A stretch of 31,989 bases of DNA from Kipferlia bialata. Taxonomy: Eukaryota > Fornicata. Position 1 is the first letter of the stretch; each line of letters begins with the position of its first letter. Below the pieces are notes generated by a model. It saw only the letters and a program-made list of their open reading frames with translations, was not told the DNA's origin and did no database searches. Shown piece after piece: positions 1 to 15,200 of the stretch. The stretch is from positions 1 through 31,989 of the forward strand of contig BDIP01000094.1 in the NCBI GenBank assembly GCA_003568945.1, read 5' to 3'. The position numbers were made by a program, and so were the translations under genes.

Positions 1-270
1 GGCCTGGCCAATGTGGACTGAAATGCACTCACGCATGTTTTAGACTGAGGTAAGAGGCATAAAGTAATGTAAAAGGATACAAATTCCACGTCTCTCAAGC
101 TTGAACACTTCCACTTACTTGATACAAGTATCTGAGAAGCAGTAGGCGGCCAACACTCGGGAATTTCGTTCACTTGCAACATTTGTCCAAGTTTTTCTCA
201 AAATCCCATATGAACCATACATTGTATTAAGTGTCAAAAGGGTGTAGGAGAAGAAGGCGTGACAAATTCC
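1..270. other. Non-coding 5' flank of the giant gene
   Basis: No convincing coding exon or RNA gene is visible. The stretch is more AT-rich than the following exons and has stops in the reading frame of the downstream gene (a TGA at 211-213 precedes its first ATG at 271). It probably contains the promoter and 5' UTR of the giant AAA-VWA gene, but no clear core promoter motif could be assigned. An upstream exon outside the window cannot be excluded. Confidence 0.5.
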
Positions 271-3200
271 ATGTCACTGGTCGTGTATGACGTGTGTGGC
301 CTTCTTCTACCAGCAATGCCAGCTCCCTTAGTCACACGACTGTCTCGACTGCTCCAGGAGTATCCTTCTGTTTCAGTCCTATCCCCTCCAGAGAGAGTCA
401 ACCTCTACAAGGAGCTCTGTGGAGTAGCAACCCCTCATCAGCTTGCGGCCCACTTCTCGTGTTCCAACCCCACTAGGGACACATTAGCCTTTGTTCGAGG
501 ATACCATGCCTACGTTGACCACCGTTGTTCCTGCACTGAGGTAGTTAGGGCCCCTGCGGATGGGACTGAGGCGGCACCGGCAGTGACAAGTGACCTTCTC
601 ATCCTTCAGGTATGACAAGCAAGTTGACTATTCATGAATCATCGTACACGGTCTCATTATCCACCCACTGATGCCCAGCCCGCAATCCTAGGTGACAGTG
701 AGGAGGGGCAGACAGTTAGGACGGTCGAGACAACAATGATTGAGTCGATATCGACCAAGAGCCTCTCGTCAACAGTACATACCCATAGCAACAGCCTGGG
801 AGACAGGGACGTCACAAGCAGGTTCATAGTGACCCAGCCGGCAGCGGAGCGTATTGCCATCGTAGAATCTCTCCTTGAGGCTGGATCTGTGCCAGTGTTG
901 CTCGAAGGTACTAAAATGATGATCCTACACGGTATTCAATAATCATACATGTCAACTCCTTTGGACATCTTGGGTGGTACTGGGCTACATACAACATAGT
1001 TAGACATCACAAGAGTGTCTCTCCTTCTCACTATGACTAACCCAAGGCCCCACTGGCACAGCCAAGACGTCTACTGTGTGTGAGCTCGCCAGAAGGAAGG
1101 GGCAGCGGCTGGAGAGGTTCAATCTCTCGGAACACACAGCCACAGCCAATCTTCTAGGCCGGATTGAAGTGACGGCCAGTGAAGACAGACCCTTCATGTT
1201 CAGAGAGGGGGCATTCACAAAGGTATATCACCATCAGAAATTGTCACAGTATCACTCGATACCAACCAGGCTGTCTCATGCTCACTCCAGGCATATGAGA
1301 AGGGCTACTGGCTGCTCCTGGATGAGCTCAACCTCGGCGGCCAGGGGGTGCTGCAGTGTCTGGAGGCAGTCCTGGACAACGACATCCTCGCCCTCGACAC
1401 CCTCGGAACAACACGAGAGATCCCAAGGTATGCGGTGATGTACATCCCTCCACCCCACACACAGAACTACACTATTGAGACAGTCCCACCCCAGGCACCC
1501 AGACTTCCGTCTCATCTGCACCCAGAACCCATCCTCGGGGTCCTTCAAGGGCATGCGCCACGAGCTGCCCCCTGAGTTCCTGAGCAGGTTCAGGAAGATC
1601 ATATTCCCTGACCTAGGTATCAGTAATCGACCTTGATAGACCTGTTTCCTCTCTACACGATACCATCAATCAATACCTCCTGCCGTCTCCCACCCCAGAC
1701 CATTCCGAGATGACAGCCATCGTGCAGCACATCCTAGAGGGCGGCCAGTACCCCAAGGCGAGGGGTATGGCATCCACCCTGGCCTCCTTCCACCAAGATG
1801 CAAGTAGGCTCACCTGCGATGGCATTATGACGGTACTCACACTGAGGGAGATGAAGCTCTGTGCCGAGATCATTGCACAGAACCACCGTGCCAATGTGGG
1901 TGAACTTGTGTACACCGTGTACGGGGCCAGGTACAGTGCCAATCATGAGGGGATAGCCAGAGCCCTGCTCAAGAACGGATTCCGCAAGGGGCGTGGGGCC
2001 ATCACTGCTACACTGCCAGTGCCTAGTCTGTCTACAGAGGATAGAGGCCGGGTTCCAGACTACCTATACCTCACAGCTGGCCTCGAGAGGTCCCTCTCTC
2101 TGGGGCTACACGCAGCCAGACAGGGAAGACACGTCCTGTACTTCGGCAAGAGTGGGTCAGGTACAAGTGACCTCATTCACTCCTATACATCCTCGTACTA
2201 GTACCATAACCACCTCTCACTGTAAATGCACCCACCCCAGGTGTGTCTGCCCTCGCCAGACTGACAGCCCGTCTCTTGGCTGGGGACCGAGACCCCTTCT
2301 GTCTCATTGTCACCCCGGACACCACCATAGACGACATTGTGGGGTATGGGGACTAGTTATAGTGATACAGAGTGTCGAATCCCCCCCCCCATCCCACCAC
2401 CTCACCACAGCCACATGGTGCCTGCCCATACACGACACTCCAGGGACGAGGTGACCCAGCCGAGTATGAAGAGCACAGAGCTGCTGAAGTGGGAGTCCGG
2501 TCCGGTACTGGCCGCAGCACAACAGGTGGGGGGACAAATACCAGTGTCTCTGCTATACGTGCATCATATCCTCTGACCCCAGGGAGTGGGGTGTGTCCTG
2601 GACAACATCAACCAGGGGGAGAGCACCACCCTCGAGAGACTCAACCCCCTCCTCGAGACCAACATAGTCCTGGACAGAGAGACCCCAGTGTTCGACGCCT
2701 CAGAGTTCTCGGCTGAGAGTCAGGAGCTGGGACCGGGGTTCCGAATCTTCGCCACTGCTACCCTGGATGACAAGTACGTTTCATGGGACTACACGCTTCA
2801 GTACATACACTCGTCCGTCACTCTTTGGACTGACCGACTCAACCCTCTCACCCAAGGAAGCTCGCCCTCTCTCCTGCGTTCATCAACAGATTCAGTGTGG
2901 TGAGAGTGTGCGACCAGATCGACCTCTCCCACAAGGCCCAAGCCAAGGCCCAGATCGAGGGTATAGCAAGGGCCACCCTGACCCAGGCCCAGGTCCGTGT
3001 GACCATCCCCAAGATACCTAAGGCAAGGGAGGAGGCACAGGAGGCAGGTCTATCTGGACCCCAGACACAGTCCAACACCCCACCTGCTACGCCAGCCGAG
3101 ACCCCTGTCCCCCTCCCCCACGCCGTGTGCGCCATCTCTGTCCAGAGTGACTCCGAGGGCTCAGAGTATGAGCAGGAGGAGCACACAGACTCAGAGGAGT

Positions 3201-6200
3201 CAGACAACTCGGAGTCCAGCAGCAGCTCAGAGAGTGAGAGTGAGTCAAGTGAGTTTGAGATACCACAGAGTGATGAGGATGGGGCCATGGAGCATGAGAG
3301 TCCCATGGTGGGTGGCACTGTAGACCCATCCGACATTGGAATAGGTCTGGTTGGCATCGGAGGGGAAGAAGAGCCAGAGGAGAGCTCTGAGGACGAGTAC
3401 GTCATCCCCGTGACCAGACGGCCTGTGGATGAACTGGTGCCCCTCGTCGTCGAGTGCTTCGGCAAGTTCAGGGCCGAGAACAAGACAGTCAGGAACCTTG
3501 TGAATCTGTGCCGCGGGGTGTCTCGACTGGGGGATGTCATTGAGGGAGCAGCCCACCTGACTGTCCTGGCCACCATGCTCAGTCCCACTGGCATCAGCAG
3601 GGAGTATAGCATCCCAGACGGAGACAGGAAGGTCCTGCTCGAGTCAGTTGAGGAGGGCTATGAGACTGAGCGGTTCTTCTACAAGGGGGCCGCGAGTGTG
3701 GAGTCCCTCGTCTGCATGGTGGCAGGCGTAGACATTGTGCACAGCCCTCTGCTCATCGAGGGCCCGGCTGGCATTGGCAAGTCAGAGTGCGCCAGGTTCT
3801 ATGCCAGGGCCAGGAAGGGCAAGAACACACAGCTCATGTCTCTGACATGCAGTGCAGACACAAGGCCAGAGCACTTCTTCGGCCAGGCCATATCCGCCGG
3901 GGGCGGCTTCTCCTTCAGCCCTGGCCCAGCTGTCCTGGCCATGGAGAGGGGCCACGTGCTGTGTGTGGACGAGCTCAACCTGTGCGCCCCGTCCATCCTC
4001 CAGGCCCTGCTCCCAGTGCTGGAGGCACAGCCAGGGGAGTGCATCCGAATCCCAGGCCGCAGTGAGCCTCTGGCCGTCCACCCCGACTTCGTGTTTGTGG
4101 CCACCCAGAACACATTCTCAGGACACGGGAGACAGCGACTGCCGCACTCCCTGCTGTCTAGGTTTGTGGTAGCAAGAGCCAACCCCCTCACAGAGCAGCA
4201 GTTGACTGCTATTTGCACACGCATCCTGCGCCCCACCCTTGACACCCTGCCTGACCAACTGACAGCTAAGAGGCTGTCGTCGTTGATCACACAGGCCAAC
4301 GCACCAGCCTCGGCAAAGAGCAAGCCATACCTGTACCCACATGCCTCTCTGACACTAAGGGACATCAGAAGGTGATGACCTGTCACATATTTTACACTAT
4401 CCTACATGCAAGGACTTGATACACCTAGAACAATCTCTAACAGCAGGCTACTGAAGCGTCTGGAACACCCCAAGGTGTGGCTGCCGTACCAGGTGTGCAC
4501 CTTGCTGACCCAGAAGGTATCCCACCGGCTCACAGACATCAGACGCAACCTGGTGGATCTCGTTGCCACCTGCTTTGACTGTGACGCAGAGGCCCTGATG
4601 AAATACCAGGAGGGAAAGGTGGCAGTCAGTATGGATGCGACTGGATCTGCCACTCTGACCAAGGGACCAGACACGGCACGTACCAGAACTAGACCGAGAC
4701 ACTATGTGGGACTCAACCTGGTGAACCAGCCCCAGCCCCTGCTGCAGGCCCTCTACCAGCTGGAGCTGTGTCACGCAGAGGAGAACATCCTCCTGGTAGG
4801 CGGTACCAGCTACAAGGGTCTGATCCTGACAGAGATACTGAGGTCGAGGGGAAAGGAGGACGTCGAGGACATCTCACTCACAAGAGAGACCACCACAACC
4901 CTTCTGGCAGGGTCGCAGACCGTCAACAACCACTCTCGTGCTATGCTGGTATTCTTGGATCTGCTCCAGGTTGCCGCCCGGCGCCTGGGTGGTCCATTGT
5001 GCAAGGTTGCCGCTGAGGCCCACCACCTGGCAGAGACCATTCAGAGCAGCACAGGTCTGGACAGGAGCGGGTACGAGGCCATGATCAACCAGGCACACGA
5101 GGATGCCACACGCCTACTCGACGAATTCACCAAGGATGTGGTGTCGGGTCAGAGCGTCGTCGCCTACAAGAATCAGGAGTTCATCGAGAATGCCCTGAAC
5201 AACGCACTGCGCATAGTCAAGCCCCCATGCAGCCATGACAGTGTACCCCAGGCAGACTCGGCGCTGAGGCAGCTCGTGACCATATTCAGCATAGGGCGCT
5301 TGACTCGTGCTGCAGTCTTTGGGACCCCCCTCATCCTGCGCAATGTGGCTCTACCGGCTGCTTCTGTGCTGGAGAGGATGAACCCCCTTCTCGAGATGCC
5401 GCCCACCTACACACTGCCCGAGGACGCAGCCTCCACAATCACTCAGAACAACGACGCCACAGTCCCAGTCTGTAAAGGGATGAACGTGCATGCCACTGCA
5501 ACGGAGCGCCAGCTGAACGACCTCTCCCACGCCACCCGCAGCCGATTCACTGAGATATCGGTAGCGCCATACACGGAGTCTGACGTGCAGCAGGTGGTGC
5601 TGGGGGTGGCTGAGGATGTGTTGCAGACCAAGGGGTGCAGGACTCCGCCAGATACAGTGGCGTCCCTCATCAACTCCAAGGCCCTGCTAGTCCGCCAGGA
5701 CTCCCACCTGTCACTGAAGCAGGTGCTGTGCTGGACAAGGCTGGCCGCCTCGCTGGTGAGCACTGGCATGGACGTGCCCACCGCAGTGTCTGTGGCAGGG
5801 GTCAAGGCGGTGGCAGACAGAAACAGCAAGAAGTGGTCAGAGATGGTGAGGCACATGGGCCTCGACACCATCACCCCCGCCCTACAGCAGTATGCCCAGT
5901 GGAGACAGAACCCGAAGGCGAACGACACGTTTATGCGGCAGAGCCTTGAGAAGACCACCCTCAGGTCAGGGCAGCGCGTCACTGCACCCTACTCTGGGGC
6001 GAGAATGAGAGCAGCGGCCTCATCTGGGGCATATGACTTTGACGAGTACACCAAGACGCCTACCCTGCTCTACCTTCTGGATACCATCATAACCTGCGTA
6101 CAGGCCAACGTCCCTGGTATCCTGAAGGGACCGCCTGGGCTGGCAAAGAGCAGTGCCTTCGAGGCCATCCAGAGGGCGACAGGCCACAGGGTGACCAGAC

Positions 6201-9200
6201 TCAACCTCTCCAACTCCACCACTGTGGAGGATCTCTTTGGGAGGGTGATGTCGAGTCCAGAGGAGGGCGCCATATCATTTGAGGTATAAAACACATCCAC
6301 TAACATACTTTCACAACTGAAACCACCTCTCTCACCCCAGTTCCAGAAGGGCGAGCTGACCGATGCCATCGAGTGGACACCTGAGTCTGAGGACAAGGAT
6401 AGCCTTAGCCCCATCGTGCTACTCGATGAGCTGAACCTGGCCCCTGCCGCAGTCATTGACGCCATCACGCCTCTGTTTAAGCCAGGGACCAAGCGCCTGC
6501 TGCTCCCTAGCGGCAACGTGATGCCACTGAGGCACTTCCACCTCTTTGCAACTGTGAATCCAGCCTCGTCTTCGTCAGGAAGAGGCGCTCTAGACAGATC
6601 CCTGACAGACAACGCAGTCCTAGTGGAACTGCCTTCATACCGGACTCCAGAGGTCGTCGCTATAGCACACGATGTGCTAGGGTGTGTGCCATACTTCCAG
6701 ACAGAGGGTAGGCTGCAGAGGGCTGTGGAGGCTCACTTTGCGGCAGGGCAGGTGATGCGGACCACCTCATCAGGCTCAGTGACTCTGAGAGAGCTCATCA
6801 AGATGCGGCAGCTGGTAGAGTCCACAAAGTCTTCCCTTCCACTTGATGTCCTCCTGCGTCTACTCTACGTCTCTCCAGTCCAACAGCCAGAGACTAGAGA
6901 GAGACTGACCAGGGAGCTGGGCCTGCGTGTGGCCAATGCCGACATCCCCAAGGCCATGGTGCACTACAACGACAACACCTACTCTGTTGGGCACCTCAGG
7001 CTGGAGAGAGGGCCATACACACAGATGACCTCAGAGTACCCTCTCTACGAGACTGTGTCCTCTACCCAGCTACGCTACATGCAGGACGTCACTGCCGCAG
7101 TGTGTGCTAGCAGAGTATGTCTGCTGCAGGGCAACTCGGACTCCGGCAAGACATACATCGTCAGGGCACTGGCCGCCTTATCCGGCCATAAGCTCAACAT
7201 CGTACAGCTACACACCGACACCGACACCACCAGCATCACTGGTAGACTGGAGCCCTGTATGCCCCAGACAGACAGGGTGCGGAGAGTGCTGGAGGAGGTA
7301 GAGACTCTGGTGACAAGCCTCACTAGCCGACTAGTGGAGAAGACACCCCACAAGACCACCACAGAGGTAACTTGGCCTGCATTGCTATCACTGCTGTCTG
7401 AACTGTGGTCTACTGAGACAAGTGGTGCTACGGTAGCCACCCATCTTGAGACCCTTGTCCACAGCCTGTCGTTCAAGGAGGGCACCGAAGAGGCCACTAT
7501 TACTCATGCACTAGGGACAGCGGCTGAGGAGCTGGGTACACACACCAAGGAGATGTCTATGCGGTTTGAGTACAGGGACTCGCTCCTGATCTCAGCAATG
7601 CGCAAGGGAGAGTGGGTCCTCTTTGATAACATCCACGCAGGTGAGGGTACTGGGAGGGGATACTATGTACTACCATACACTAACTATCACATAACTCAAG
7701 CTCAACCCAGCTCCCAACGATGTCGTTGAGCGCCTCAACTCCCTTGCTGAGGAGAACCCCACCCTGACAGTGTACGAGCAGGGGACAGGGCACAGATTCA
7801 GCATGGATGCCGAGGACCCCAAGTACCGTATATCGCCCAACTTCCGTCTCTTCCTGACCGCTGACAACTCCCGGTCCTTCCACAGCGGGTCTGTATCGGG
7901 CGCCCTACTCTCCAGATGCGTGGTGGTGTCAACCGAGCCAACGATCATGGAGGGCCTGAGCTGTGTTGGGATCATCTTTGCTCTGCTGCGCCGCCACATT
8001 GTGGAAGACACGGCTCGTGAGGTATGGACAGCTATTTCTGAATCTCTCATAGAGACACTGATGCCAGGTCGCATTCAAGCTCGTGCACGCCTTCCGGTCG
8101 ATCTGGAAGAGTGAACGGGTACAGTCGACACAGATATCATTCAGAACCCTCCTCTTCACAGTTCGTGCCTTCCTCTCTTTGTACCGGTCCAACGCAGACA
8201 TCGGACAGTGTATGGGGAAGGCTGTGTACCTCGCCCTCCTGTACAGTAACACAGAGAGGACAGTGGTACAGCCACTAGTGCTGGCTGCAGTATCCAAAAG
8301 AGCAACTGAAGTGGAGAGATCCCTTCTGGCTAGTCGGTTTGGCGACCAGTCCCACAGACTCCTACCCCTGTACAGACGGCTGGCCAGAGTGCAGGCCTCC
8401 TTCCTCTGTGGTGTTCCTCAGGAGTTTTTGGCACCATGTATCAGTATCCTGCTCTCTGGACAGGCCAATGGTCCAGTCCCAAGTGACATACTGCTGTCAC
8501 AGGTGGCAACAACGGTAGCGAGGGTCCAGATAGCCAAGGCAACTGTAGCCTCCGTCAAGGCATACACCCACTCCATGCTAGTTGCCATCAGAGACGGAAT
8601 CAAGGTGGAGGACGGGCCTGAGGTTGTTGCGAGACTTCGCAAGACATGTACCTTGGCTAGACATGTAACCAGGTCTGCCCCAAAGAAGAGCCCCCAGAGA
8701 GATGCCGCAGCCCTTCTCTCCAGCATATACCCCATCGTAACATGCCTGACCGAGCTGTCAGAGGCGTGCTCTGACGAGCACGGCAGCTTCAGGGTCTCCC
8801 AGCTCCTCAACGATCCCTCCGTACCAGCAGAGGTCCAGTCAGCCGCTGCTAAACTACACACCAGCACCATATGTTTCGAGGCATGCTGGGAGGCCGAAAT
8901 CCCCGCAATAGCGTTTGACAAGTGGCTTCATGCTCTCTTTGCGCTCATTGACAAGAAGAACCCACAACGGAATGCATTTGTGAGTGCCGTCCTGGAGTAT
9001 CTGATCGACCCCTCCAACAGTGAGTTTGGCAGTGACAGTGAGACAGTGGCCAGGGTCGGTGCAGCACTCAAGGCAGGGTGGCTAGTGGACATGGTGTCCC
9101 TGTGCCGGCGCCACCCAGAGTCCGTGGTGCGGCATCCCTATGTATCCCAGAAGAAGTGCCAGTCGGTGCTGGCTGAGAGTGAGACCCAACCTGGAGCCAT

Positions 9201-12200
9201 CCACATCTTCCTATCCGCCAAGGACGGGATTAAGTGGGCAGCCGTCCAGACGACAAGCAGCTATATCACCTGTGACACCCGGCTCTTCACTGAGGCAACA
9301 CACACCTTCACCCGTCATAAGCCTCAGGACGAGGACGTGTGTGAGCACATGGTCAAGTGCAACGGGTCCCGGTGGCAGTGGGAGCCCATGGAGTATGACG
9401 AGGCCTCGCAGACATACACCCTGACCAAGAGCTATGGGAGGATAGAGGAGCCTCTCACCGAGCACTTCATCATCAGGAGAAACCGTGACCAATCTGACAC
9501 CGCTCTGGTACAGGAGTCCATTGGGAAGGTAATTGGTAGACTATTTACACCTCTCTTGGAATGATGTATTTCAATGTGTCCCATCTGACGGTAGGTATTC
9601 GAGGAAGGATGGAGGAAGGACAACGTTGTCGACATCCAGCCTGTTACAGTGACCCACACCCCACACGTATTCGTGATGCGCCTCCTGGATCTCAAGGTTG
9701 AGAGGGAGGAGCTACTGAAGAGTGAAGATGCCACCCTGGACTACCTGTCCAAGGTGAGGGAGGGCACCCCAACCGAGTCCATGGCTGTTGACGTAGAGCC
9801 CCACATCGGGGCCAAGCTGCTCTACTCCAAGATCATCACCTGTAAGCCCAACCCCAAGTGGGTACCTCTTGAGTCCCTTGTCTTGAGTAGCCTTTCTCCG
9901 GTCAAGAGGGCACTCTGGTCAAGACTCCTGTGCTCTTCTGGCACTGTAAGGAACACAACCCAGGCCACAGGCGACATCTCAGTCCAGAGCCTCCTGCATG
10001 ACTGTGTGTGTGCCCTCGTACCTATGCCAGGGATAGAGTGGGCAGCACACGAGATCCCAGCAGCTGTCATTGTCTCCACTGTCAACAACATCACACAGGA
10101 GCTGGAAGAGTATGAGAAGCAGTCCAAGCGAGCTCACAAGGCAAGGGAGAAGGGGAAGACGGCCAAGATACCAGACCTAGACCAGCTGACAAGCCTAGTG
10201 CTGTCCCACACGACAAAGACGGCGGAAGAGGGTATAACAGCTGTTAGGACCACATGCAGCGCAGGTGCAACTGCAGGGCTGGTGCAGAATCTTCGTCTTG
10301 CATTCGACCGTGTGTTCAGTCGGGTAGCGGCCGTTCCCACTCTAAGACCCGTGCAGAGCCTCATGGCCATGGCCACCTGCCTGGATGGGTACGATGAGTA
10401 TCTGCGGACAGAGCACTCCCGCAGTCAGATGTCCAACGCCAACAAGAAGCTATGTGCCCAGCTTGACACTGTCAAGGAGGCAGCACAGCGTTTAGGAGTC
10501 TCATGTCCAGAGATGAGGCCAGCCCTTGCCTCCCTCTCACGTCATATTGAAACAACCTTGTCGACCAACCAGAGTAGCGACGACGCCAAGCACAAGTGGC
10601 TGAGCAAGAGGCTACTGGCGGCACAGAGCCTCTATGAGTCGATAGAGACAGTCTCAGCTCAAGTAGTGTCAGGGGTGTCGAGGGACATTGCTTCAGTGAG
10701 TTGGGGGAAGACACTCCCAAGGACACCAGATGGCTACTCCGCACTGGACGTGCGGGTGCTCACTGTGCAGACACTGGCGCGACACGTGCTGTCGACTGAC
10801 GTGATCAGAGAGTTGGAGTCAGCGAGACAGAACACATCACGGGTCATGGAGCTGCTTCCACAGCTCCGCAAGTCGCCACTTGCAGAGTTGGGAGAGCCAC
10901 TGTGTGATATTCTCACTGAGAACCACATGCTCTCCAAGTCACATATCCTAATGCTCTCATCGGCTGCCAATGCAACCACGATATGTGAGCTGCATAGGGC
11001 AGGGGCTCCACTAACGTCATCGTCCATGATAGAGTGTGTCGCCCCCTCTCCCCCTGTCACGGAGGAGTGGGCACACGTTGCATCACAGGAGCTGCTCAAG
11101 ATACTCCCTCACCCAGAGCGCCACGCCATGTGTGTCCCTCACTATACGCCAAGAGATGTATTGGCATTGGTCCACCTCAACGCCGGCAGTGACCAGACTC
11201 CTATGGCAGGGCCACTGTTCCGCCACACACTGACTGACCAAGTTGTGCCTCGGATGAAGTGCCTCAAGGCTGACCTAGCTAAGGGTGTTACGTCCTGTAC
11301 ACAGATGGCAGACAGGATGATCAGTGCAGTGCGGGAGGAGCTCTATGAGTACACTAGCTCAGCCATATCCGAAGACGTTGGGGATATCGAGGCCCTGACT
11401 GGCTACAAGACAGTACCAGACACCTCATTCATGGCAGACTTGATTGACGGAGTGCTGGAGGCCAGAGACATAGCCATTGAGCTGGACAAGAACAAGTCCA
11501 CTCCTGTGTCTGACACTGACACGTCGGACATGGATATACTACAGTGTCAGTTCCCCCTCTCTGTGTCTGACACTGTCACATACAGACAGGCCCTGGACAT
11601 GCAGCCCCATCTGTCTCAGTGGCTATACTACAACACTTCAGTGAGGGATGGTCTGGCCCAGGCCATCCACCGATGCCACTACCCGGAAGGTACAGTCAGT
11701 GCGGCACTCCTGCCATACAGGGTGGCCTGTGGGTGCCAGCCCACCACTACCACCCACAAGGGTGAGTGGTTCAGAGGCCTGGCCTCCTGGGCACATGCCA
11801 GGGTCACCCTCGGCAATGAGTGGCACCACCCAGATGCAGCCCCACACAGGGTGCCTCTCCTCCTCGGAAAGAGCATACTCCCTGCGGACACATACTGTGA
11901 CATGGTTGTCAGTGGCGTCGAGCGTATCGACGATGTGGTTGAGTCCTTGAGACATGAGCTTGGAACCAATGCTAGGGAAAACGCCGTGGGTGACAAAATC
12001 GAGTCCATAGTACGCGGTTGCATCTCTGTAGCCCTTCTCGGTACCCCTCAGGGCGAGACCACCCGGCACCAGCAGATCCACTCTCCCATAGGAGAGATGG
12101 CCAACCCCCTGACCCAGCTTGTCAACCTGCAGGGTGTATTGGTGGCAGACCTACAGGCCATTCACACAGAGGAACAGCGCAAGTTGAAGGAGAGGAAGAG

Positions 12201-15200
12201 GACTGCAGAGAAGAGACTTGAGCAGAGCACCGGGGGAATCCGGACTCTGCTGGGAGAGGTTAAGACTGCATACCAGACAGACATATCTGCAATCAAGACC
12301 AGGCAGAATGGGGAGCACCAGCGCAGAGTCAACGAGTGGCTGGCTGACCATAACAGGGTCCAAGTGGCAATTCAACGTACAGCATCTGATAGTAGTGCCT
12401 ACCAAAGGTCTCTCTCCGTCGTTGCCGAAGCCTATGCAACAACCCTTCTACCCAAGCCAGGTGACAAGAGTGCGATGATTGCCATTACTAATGATATTCC
12501 ACTCCTGTTGAGAGCCTCCGGTGTTCTAAGGGCCGCCGCCAATACCCTTCCTGCTGGCAAGGTGATCTCCATTCCCCCTGAGTCGAGATGCCATCACTTC
12601 GAGGTCACCTGTGACCATGCCCTCACCAATCCTCGACTGGAGTGCCACTTCACATGCCCCCTCAGGGTAGAGGCAAGAGGGGCAACCACCACCACCACAG
12701 ACCACTCGACCTCTGCAGGCATCCCTCTTCAGTACACACGCCCGGGACACGCAAGGGATGTGGTGGTCACAACAGCCGGAGTGACAGGAGACACCACCTT
12801 CACTGTTGCTGTGGCAGGTACTGATGGGGAAGAGCAGACAGGTCAGGATGGCTTCTGCCAGCTGACCAGGCTGACTGGCATGGCTGCTATGGGTGCTGTG
12901 GGTGTCCGAGAGGCAGCACTCAACAGGGGCCTGGTGCTGACACACACACAGCTACTCGATGTCGAAGTTCCTAAGCCATTTGGAACCGTGATGTCACTCG
13001 CTACGGCGCTCAGTCAACACGAGTCGCAGTATCCACCTAGCAGACTAAACCAACTGGATGCAGCTTGCCGTGAACACCTAGAGTACCCACCAAGGCCACA
13101 GGCCCCTACCACACCGGCTCTTACGGTACTCTCGCACCCTAGGCAAGAGATTGGCTGCCTACTAGACGCTGATATTACCTACGTCAAACAACGTTCATTG
13201 AACCAGAACGCAATGTTCCAGCTGAAACGAGACCTTGTGGCACTACAGCATGTGTTCAAGAACCTCACAGAGCCACAGACCCAGGCCTTCACTCTCTTCT
13301 CTGCTGCGATGCGAGACCATGCACTGGCAATTGATGCAGCCGTGAAGAACCTTGATGCCGTGTTGGAGTTTGCATCAATCCCCAAGAAGGGCTACAGTGC
13401 CATTGTGGCACACTCCCTCTCTCCAGTGCTGCCACCTCCCACCAAGCCCAGAGGCCTGACGGACTGGCGTTGGACCAACAAGAAGAGGTCCTTCCGGCCA
13501 AGCAGCGTGAAGAGGGGAGCTCTGCGCTCTGCCGTTGTGTCAGATGGGTCTGAGGGTCCCCTTCTGAGCATGCCCCGTGTGATTGCAGACCTTGGGACAT
13601 ACATCATGGGTGTCAACAGCGAGAGACATGTCGGTTCCCTTACGATCAACAACAGCGCCAAGGAGGATGTGGTCATTACTCTTGCCCTGACTGCTGGGTC
13701 CATGCTGGAGGTGTATCCCAAGGAGGTCACTCTACCTACACGCAGCACGGCCACCTTTGAGTACAGCCTGACCTCTGACCCAGCCACCGCTGCCCCTATC
13801 ACCGCAACTGGCTCTATCACTGTGGCATACCCCAATGGAAAGGGGAAGCAACACACAGTGCCCCTCCTTGTGGGTCTTAGGGTGCAGCCATTCTACGTCA
13901 ACGTGACCTCATCCGAGCCACTATGTCAGAAACTCGACAGCTCCGCCCTGGGGTGCTATGCACCAGACGGCACAGAGGTCAGGCTGGCACTCTCTGTCCC
14001 AGAATACCACACCTTCCCGGCGTTTGCAACATCTGTCTCATCAGGGCCTCGCAACACTGCGCACCAGGGCTGCTTCAAGTTCGGAAGTACAGAGAGGAGT
14101 CTGACGCTTGCTGGATATAGCAGAGAGGAGACTAACCTCAACGCATCCGTCACGGTGTCCTTCTCCCCGACTATACACTTTGACGCAGAGTACTCATCCC
14201 ACCTGGGCCGGATGGGCACTGATCTCTACCAACTCAGGCAGTGCAGCAATGGCTCATGGGAGACAGACAGAGTCTCAACGGGTACCACCATCGAAAGGCG
14301 GGGCAATGTGAAAGAAGACAGCCTTCACTTTGTCGTTGTCAACAGATGCGTCCAGGGGGACACATATCGCCTAAGTCTATCTGACTCTCTTGCCTCTAAG
14401 ACAGCCCTTCGCGGGGGACCCACCAAGAACCTCAGAGTCGTAGTCCCCCCCGGAGAGGCAGATGTGTTCACGTTGGACCTCAGCTCCAGGAAGCAGCTCT
14501 CTGGAGTCCTCTCTGTGACCTTGCACTCAATCAGGTTCAAGGTACAGTACACTGGAAAGAGATCCCTTGCCATAACCGGCACACGACAGAGACGCCTAGG
14601 CCCCTATAATCCACACACGAGAACCTACACCGAAGAGAACAGGGACCTCATACGCATCACAAACTCCACACCTGGCCCCTTGTCTAGTCACCGTGGATAC
14701 TTACTCTTTGTGAGTGAGACCGGTGTTGAAAGACGGATCGGGATCAGCTGGGAGAGAATCAATGCCCACAAGCATAATGACTTCCAAGTCAAGGCCACTG
14801 ACTACGGCACCTACTACCTTGTCTGCTCTGATGACGAAGATGCAGCCCACAAGAGCCATGTGGTTCACATGAAGAATCCCAACTCTCCACGTCAGGATGT
14901 GTGTTTCGACTGCCGTTATTATACGTTTGCCGGGGACAGACTTGACTCCGGTAGCACGCACACCACCTTCAAGCCCATGCATGTTGAGATTCGGGTGAAG
15001 AGATCTTGGAACTCCCCAGAGGTCAAGGGGGTAGTGCCACTCTATCTCTTTGACATACCAATGCTCTCATCGGAAGAGCTAGAGGCTATGTCAAGAGTAC
15101 AGAGGTGTCCTGACTCATTCTGTGTTGCACTGTGCGTCTCCCTCATTGCAAAGATGCTATTTACGCAAAGCGAGAACCCTTACGGCATACGCCTATTCAC

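Noticed and set aside
2848-3612. 254-residue open frame on the minus strand
   Set aside because: It is the antisense of the acidic Ser/Glu/Asp linker and AAA2-AAA3 region; its Ser-rich composition follows from the opposite strand and it overlaps a strongly supported exon.
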